Source: Tenacibaculum ovolyticum DSM 18103 (GTDB lineage Bacteria > Bacteroidota > Bacteroidia > Flavobacteriales > Flavobacteriaceae). Taken from it: DNA of 64,000 nt. Under the pieces are notes generated by a model. It worked only from the letters and a program-made list of their open reading frames with translations, was not told the origin of the DNA and did no database searches. The position numbers were made by a program, and so were the translations under genes. Where the stretch lies: contig NZ_AUMF01000013.1 in the NCBI RefSeq assembly GCF_000430545.1, positions 1 through 64,000 on the forward strand, given 5' to 3'. Position 1 is the first letter of the stretch. Each line of letters opens with the position of its first letter. This document shows, one piece after another, positions 60,730-64,000 of this stretch.

Positions 60730-63243
60730 TTATTTCTTTTTTGTAACTTTCTTTTTAACTACTTTCTTTTTTACAGCTTTCTTCTTAGCTACTTTCTTTT
60801 TAGGTGTTTTAGCTTCAATTAACTTAACAGCCTCTTCCTTTGTCATCTTCTCAATCTCTGTAGTTTTAGGCAACTCAACCTTAATTTTACCTTTAATTAC
60901 ATTAAAACGACCCCAACGTGCTTTTTCTACTCTAATTTCAACATCCTCCCAATTATGAAGAACTTTATCTATTTCCTTTTGCTTTTTCGCTTCGATTAAT
61001 TCAATAATATCATCATCAGAAAGATTATCAAAATCGTATTTCTTATTTACATTGATAAAAATTGAATTCCATTTTAAGAAAGGCCCAAAACGACCAACTC
61101 CTTTTTGCACAGGTAAATCTTCATAATGATAAATAGGTGCATCTGCTTTTTGCTTTGCTACAATTAACTCTTCAGCTCTTGGCAAATCTACCTCCATTGG
61201 GTTCTCACCTTTATCTAAAGATACAAACATTTTTCCAAAACGGATATAAGGTCCAAAACGACCATTAGAAACAATTACTTCTTCATCTTGAAATACTCCT
61301 AACGTTTTTGGAAGCAAGAACAACTCTAAAGCTTCTTCCATCGTAATTGTACCTAAATGCTGATCTTTATTTAAACTTGCAAATACTTTTTCTTCATCTT
61401 CGGGCGCACCAATTTGTGCAATAGGCCCAAACTTACCTAAACGCACTAAAACTGTTTTTCCAGATTCTGGATGCTTTCCTAAAATACGCTCTCCACTTTC
61501 TCTCTCTGCATTTTCTTTTACATCTTCAACCGTTTTATGAAAGTTAGTATAGAAACCTTTTATCATTTCTATCCAATCCTCATCTCCTTCAGAAATATCA
61601 TCAAAAGATGATTCTACTTTCGCTGTAAAACCAAAATCTAAAATATTTGAGAAGTTTGCTACCAAGAAATCATTTACTATATTTCCTATATCAGTAGGAA
61701 TTAACTTGTTTTTATTTGATCCTGTTTTTTCAGTTAGCTTTTGGCTTTTAACAGCTCCTGCTAACAAAATCATTTGCTCATAATCTCTCTCAACACCTTC
61801 ATTTATCCCCTTTTCTACATAACCTCTTCTTTGTACTGTAGAAATGGTTGGTGCATAAGTAGATGGCCTACCAATACCAAGTTCTTCTAATTGTTTTACT
61901 AATGATGCTTCTGTAAAACGATAAGGCGGACTCGTAAATCGTTGTGTTGCATTTATAAAAATGTAATCTAAATTTTCTCCAACTTTTAAATTTGGAAGCA
62001 TTCCTGCTTGTTCTTCATCTTCATTGTCATTTCCTTCTAAATACACTTTTAGAAAACCATCAAACTTTATCATTTCACCATTTGCAGTGAATATTTTTGA
62101 ATTTTCTGTATTCTCAATCTTAAAGTTAGTTCTCTCTAATTGTGCATCGCTCATTTGAGAAGCCAACGTTCTCTTCCAAATTAAATCATACAATCTATTT
62201 TGATCATACTCTGTATTAATAGAATGTGCTTTCATGCTTGTCGGACGAATTGCTTCATGGGCCTCTTGAGCACCTTTCGTTTTCGATTTAAAAACACGTT
62301 GCTTACTATATTCTTTTCCGTAATAATTCGTAATCTCTTCTTCGGCAGCATTTCTTGCATCAACAGATAAATTTACACTATCTGTTCTCATATAAGTAAT
62401 TAAACCGGCTTCATACAAACGTTGTGCTACCTGCATTGTTTTTGCAACTGGAAACCCTAATTTCCTTGATGCTTCCTGTTGTAATGTTGATGTAGTAAAT
62501 GGTGCAGCTGGAGATTTTTTTGCTGGTTTTTTTGTTAACTCTGCAATAGAAAAATCTGCATTCGCGCATGATTTTAAAAATTCTTCAGCAGATTTTTTAG
62601 AATCGAAATTCTTTGGAATCGTTGCTTTAAAAGTTTTCCCTTCATTATTAGAAAACTCAGCAATTACTTTATAATGTGTAGCAGATACAAAGCCTTGTAT
62701 ACTTCTTTCTCTCTCTACAATTAATCTTACAGCAACAGACTGAACTCTACCTGCTGATAATCCTCCTTTTACTTTACGCCATAAAACTGGCGACAATTCA
62801 TACCCAACAAGCCTATCTAAAACTCTACGTGCTTGTTGTGCATTTACCATATTATAGTCTATATCTCTTGGATTTTCGACTGCTTTTAAAATGGCATTTT
62901 TTGTAATTTCATGAAAAACAATACGCTTTGTATTTTCATCCTTTAATTTTAGTTGTTCTTTTAAATGCCATGCAATTGCCTCTCCTTCTCGATCCTCATC
63001 ACTCGCTAACCAAACAGTGTCTGCTTTTTTAACTAACGCTTTTAATTTCTTAACAACTGGCTTCTTATCATCAGAAACAATGTATTTCGGACTAAAATCT
63101 CCATCAACATCAATTCCTAACTCTTTAGATGGCAAATCTGCAATATGACCATAACTAGACTCTACTTGAAAATCTTTTCCTAAAAATTTTTCAATCGTTT
63201 TTGCCTTTGCAGGTGACTCAACTATAACTAAATTTTTTGCCAT
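60730..63243 (-). CDS. topA: DNA topoisomerase I
   Basis: An 837-aa type IA topoisomerase that relaxes negative supercoils. Toprim domain at the start (NLVIVESPAKAKTIEKFLG, LASDEDREGEAIAWHLK), then the catalytic domain with active-site Tyr in LITYMRTDSVNLS and family stretches RRVLDRLVGYELSPVLW and YLKP-like GIGRPSTYAPTISTVQRRGYV. Then come three repeated C-terminal motifs in place of zinc fingers (LVRLGKFGPIAQIG, VSNGRFGPYIRFG, VQKGVGRFGPFLKW) and a Lys-rich tail. The start MAKNLVIVESPAK at 63243 is preferred; MKRD would add four residues. Confidence 0.95.
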   Translation of the reverse strand: MAKNLVIVESPAKAKTIEKFLGKDFQVESSYGHIADLPSKELGIDVDGDFSPKYIVSDDKKPVVKKLKALVKKADTVWLASDEDREGEAIAWHLKEQLKLKDENTKRIVFHEITKNAILKAVENPRDIDYNMVNAQQARRVLDRLVGYELSPVLWRKVKGGLSAGRVQSVAVRLIVERERSIQGFVSATHYKVIAEFSNNEGKTFKATIPKNFDSKKSAEEFLKSCANADFSIAELTKKPAKKSPAAPFTTSTLQQEASRKLGFPVAKTMQVAQRLYEAGLITYMRTDSVNLSVDARNAAEEEITNYYGKEYSKQRVFKSKTKGAQEAHEAIRPTSMKAHSINTEYDQNRLYDLIWKRTLASQMSDAQLERTNFKIENTENSKIFTANGEMIKFDGFLKVYLEGNDNEDEEQAGMLPNLKVGENLDYIFINATQRFTSPPYRFTEASLVKQLEELGIGRPSTYAPTISTVQRRGYVEKGINEGVERDYEQMILLAGAVKSQKLTEKTGSNKNKLIPTDIGNIVNDFLVANFSNILDFGFTAKVESSFDDISEGDEDWIEMIKGFYTNFHKTVEDVKENAERESGERILGKHPESGKTVLVRLGKFGPIAQIGAPEDEEKVFASLNKDQHLGTITMEEALELFLLPKTLGVFQDEEVIVSNGRFGPYIRFGKMFVSLDKGENPMEVDLPRAEELIVAKQKADAPIYHYEDLPVQKGVGRFGPFLKWNSIFINVNKKYDFDNLSDDDIIELIEAKKQKEIDKVLHNWEDVEIRVEKARWGRFNVIKGKIKVELPKTTEIEKMTKEEAVKLIEAKTPKKKVAKKKAVKKKVVKKKVTKKK

Positions 63244-63385
63244 ATCTCTCTTCAATTATCTTTTTCACACCATATATAATGATGCTTTTCAATTTGCAAA
63301 AGTAGAATCTTTTTTTTAATAAAAAATTTTTTGTTGCATTTTACGTATAAAAACTACATTTATCTAGATAATAATTTTCTGCCAA

Positions 63386-63420
63386 TTTGTCACCTGTTTT
63401 ATATTTTGGTTGTATCTTTG
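63386..63420 (+). promoter_or_regulatory. Promoter of miaB
   Basis: TTTG (63386-63389) and TATCTTTG (63413-63420) fit TTTG and TAnnTTTG with a 23-bp spacer, slightly long. The start codon follows 14 bp after it. Confidence 0.6.
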
Positions 63421-63434
63421 CAACCATTTTTAAT

Positions 63435-64000
63435 ATGAATATGGAGCACACTGAAAAGGTTATAGATGAACAAATACAAGGGCAAGCTCTTGTTACTGAT
63501 AAGAAAAAAGAAAATACTAAAAAATTATTTATAGAAAGTTACGGTTGTCAAATGAACATGAACGACAGCGAAATAGTAGCTTCTATTTTAGCAGAACAAG
63601 GCTTTAACACCACACAAGTTTTAGAAGATGCTGATTTAGTTTTAGTAAATACTTGCTCTATCAGAGAAAAAGCTGAAACAACCATTCGTAAACGTTTACA
63701 AAAATACAATGCCGTTAAAAAGGTAAACCCAACGATGAAAGTTGGAGTTTTAGGTTGTATGGCAGAACGTTTAAAGGAAAAGTTTTTAGAGGAAGAAAAA
63801 ATCGTTGATTTGGTTGTTGGACCAGATGCCTATAGAGACTTACCTAATTTACTAGATGAAATTGATGCTGGTAGAGATGCTATAAATGTAATTTTATCGA
63901 AAGAAGAAACTTATGGTGATGTAGCTCCTGTTCGTTTAAACTCTAACGGAGTTTCAGCATTCGTATCTATTACTCGTGGCTGTGACAATATGTGTACTTT
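63435..64000 (+). CDS. miaB: tRNA-2-methylthio-N6-dimethylallyladenosine synthase, 5' part
   Basis: The first 188 codons of MiaB; the gene continues beyond the window. MiaB is a radical SAM enzyme that adds a methylthio group to i6A37 in tRNA. The N-terminal UPF0004 domain is visible with its three Cys for one 4Fe-4S cluster: [25 protein letters not shown] and GVLGCMAER. At the window end, [11 protein letters not shown] opens the radical SAM CxxxCxxC motif. Start ATG at 63435. Confidence 0.92.
   Translation, partial: MNMEHTEKVIDEQIQGQALVTDKKKENTKKLFIESYGCQMNMNDSEIVASILAEQGFNTTQVLEDADLVLVNTCSIREKAETTIRKRLQKYNAVKKVNPTMKVGVLGCMAERLKEKFLEEEKIVDLVVGPDAYRDLPNLLDEIDAGRDAINVILSKEETYGDVAPVRLNSNGVSAFVSITRGCDNMCT

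Noticed and set aside
1..64000. CRISPR arrays, complete insertion sequences or prophage genes
   Set aside because: None seen: no regular spacer-repeat series, no intact transposase, integrase or phage structural gene in the window.

Overview
The window is AT-rich, and its gene content points to the family Flavobacteriaceae (phylum Bacteroidota), perhaps near Tenacibaculum or Polaribacter. The genus is a guess from memory of similar gene orders. Support for the phylum comes from gldK-gldL-gldM-gldN (type IX secretion and gliding), promoters of the TAnnTTTG type, a fused alpha/beta 2-oxoacid dehydrogenase E1, LytTR/TPR-kinase signalling, DUF2851 and DUF983 proteins, and several TTG starts.

Positions 1-8640 hold a peptide secretion locus. 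It has the end of one HlyD adaptor, an atypical response regulator, a C39-like/VKOR/thioredoxin fusion, a C39 peptidase-ABC transporter (PCAT), a second HlyD adaptor, six intact small double-glycine precursors and one broken one. The leaders are nearly identical and the cores are unrelated, cysteine-rich and cationic to neutral. No modifying enzyme such as a radical SAM protein, a lanthionine synthetase or YcaO is seen, while a disulfide-forming enzyme is. The simplest model is export, leader cleavage and disulfide folding of a set of knottin-like peptides. Four of the peptide transcription units start with the same roughly 50-nt 5' leader. Its pairing pattern (a hairpin followed by an H-type pseudoknot) is preserved by compensatory changes between copies. 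This leader is the best candidate for an undescribed element in the window.

Positions 8738-14897 carry a LOG-family nucleotide hydrolase, an M1-peptidase-like outer-membrane protein without the HExxH site, and the fused E1 dehydrogenase. Positions 14970-22660 (minus strand) carry an SH3 lipoprotein and an NAD-centred operon: NrtR-like regulator, nicotinamide phosphoribosyltransferase, NADAR (broken), ADP-ribosylglycohydrolase, HAD phosphatase, a short PRPP-synthetase-like protein and an unknown protein. Paired operator-like palindromes lie in front of the phosphoribosyltransferase gene. Positions 22698-31533 carry redox enzymes, a sodium symporter, a cupin, a MarR-GNAT fusion, a phospholipase D lipoprotein and some decayed sequence.

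Positions 31882-39500 (minus) form an envelope cluster: coaX, an outer-membrane protein, a TPR protein, lptC, a small membrane protein, a CNNM/CBS protein and a PpiD-like foldase. A tRNA-Phe gene follows, with a second copy 57 bp downstream that has lost its 5' acceptor strand. Positions 39895-54790 hold assorted housekeeping and signalling genes. Positions 54868-63243 (minus) hold topA, an arginase-family protein lacking several metal ligands, and gldK-gldL-gldM-gldN. gldN carries a one-base frameshift. The window ends inside miaB.
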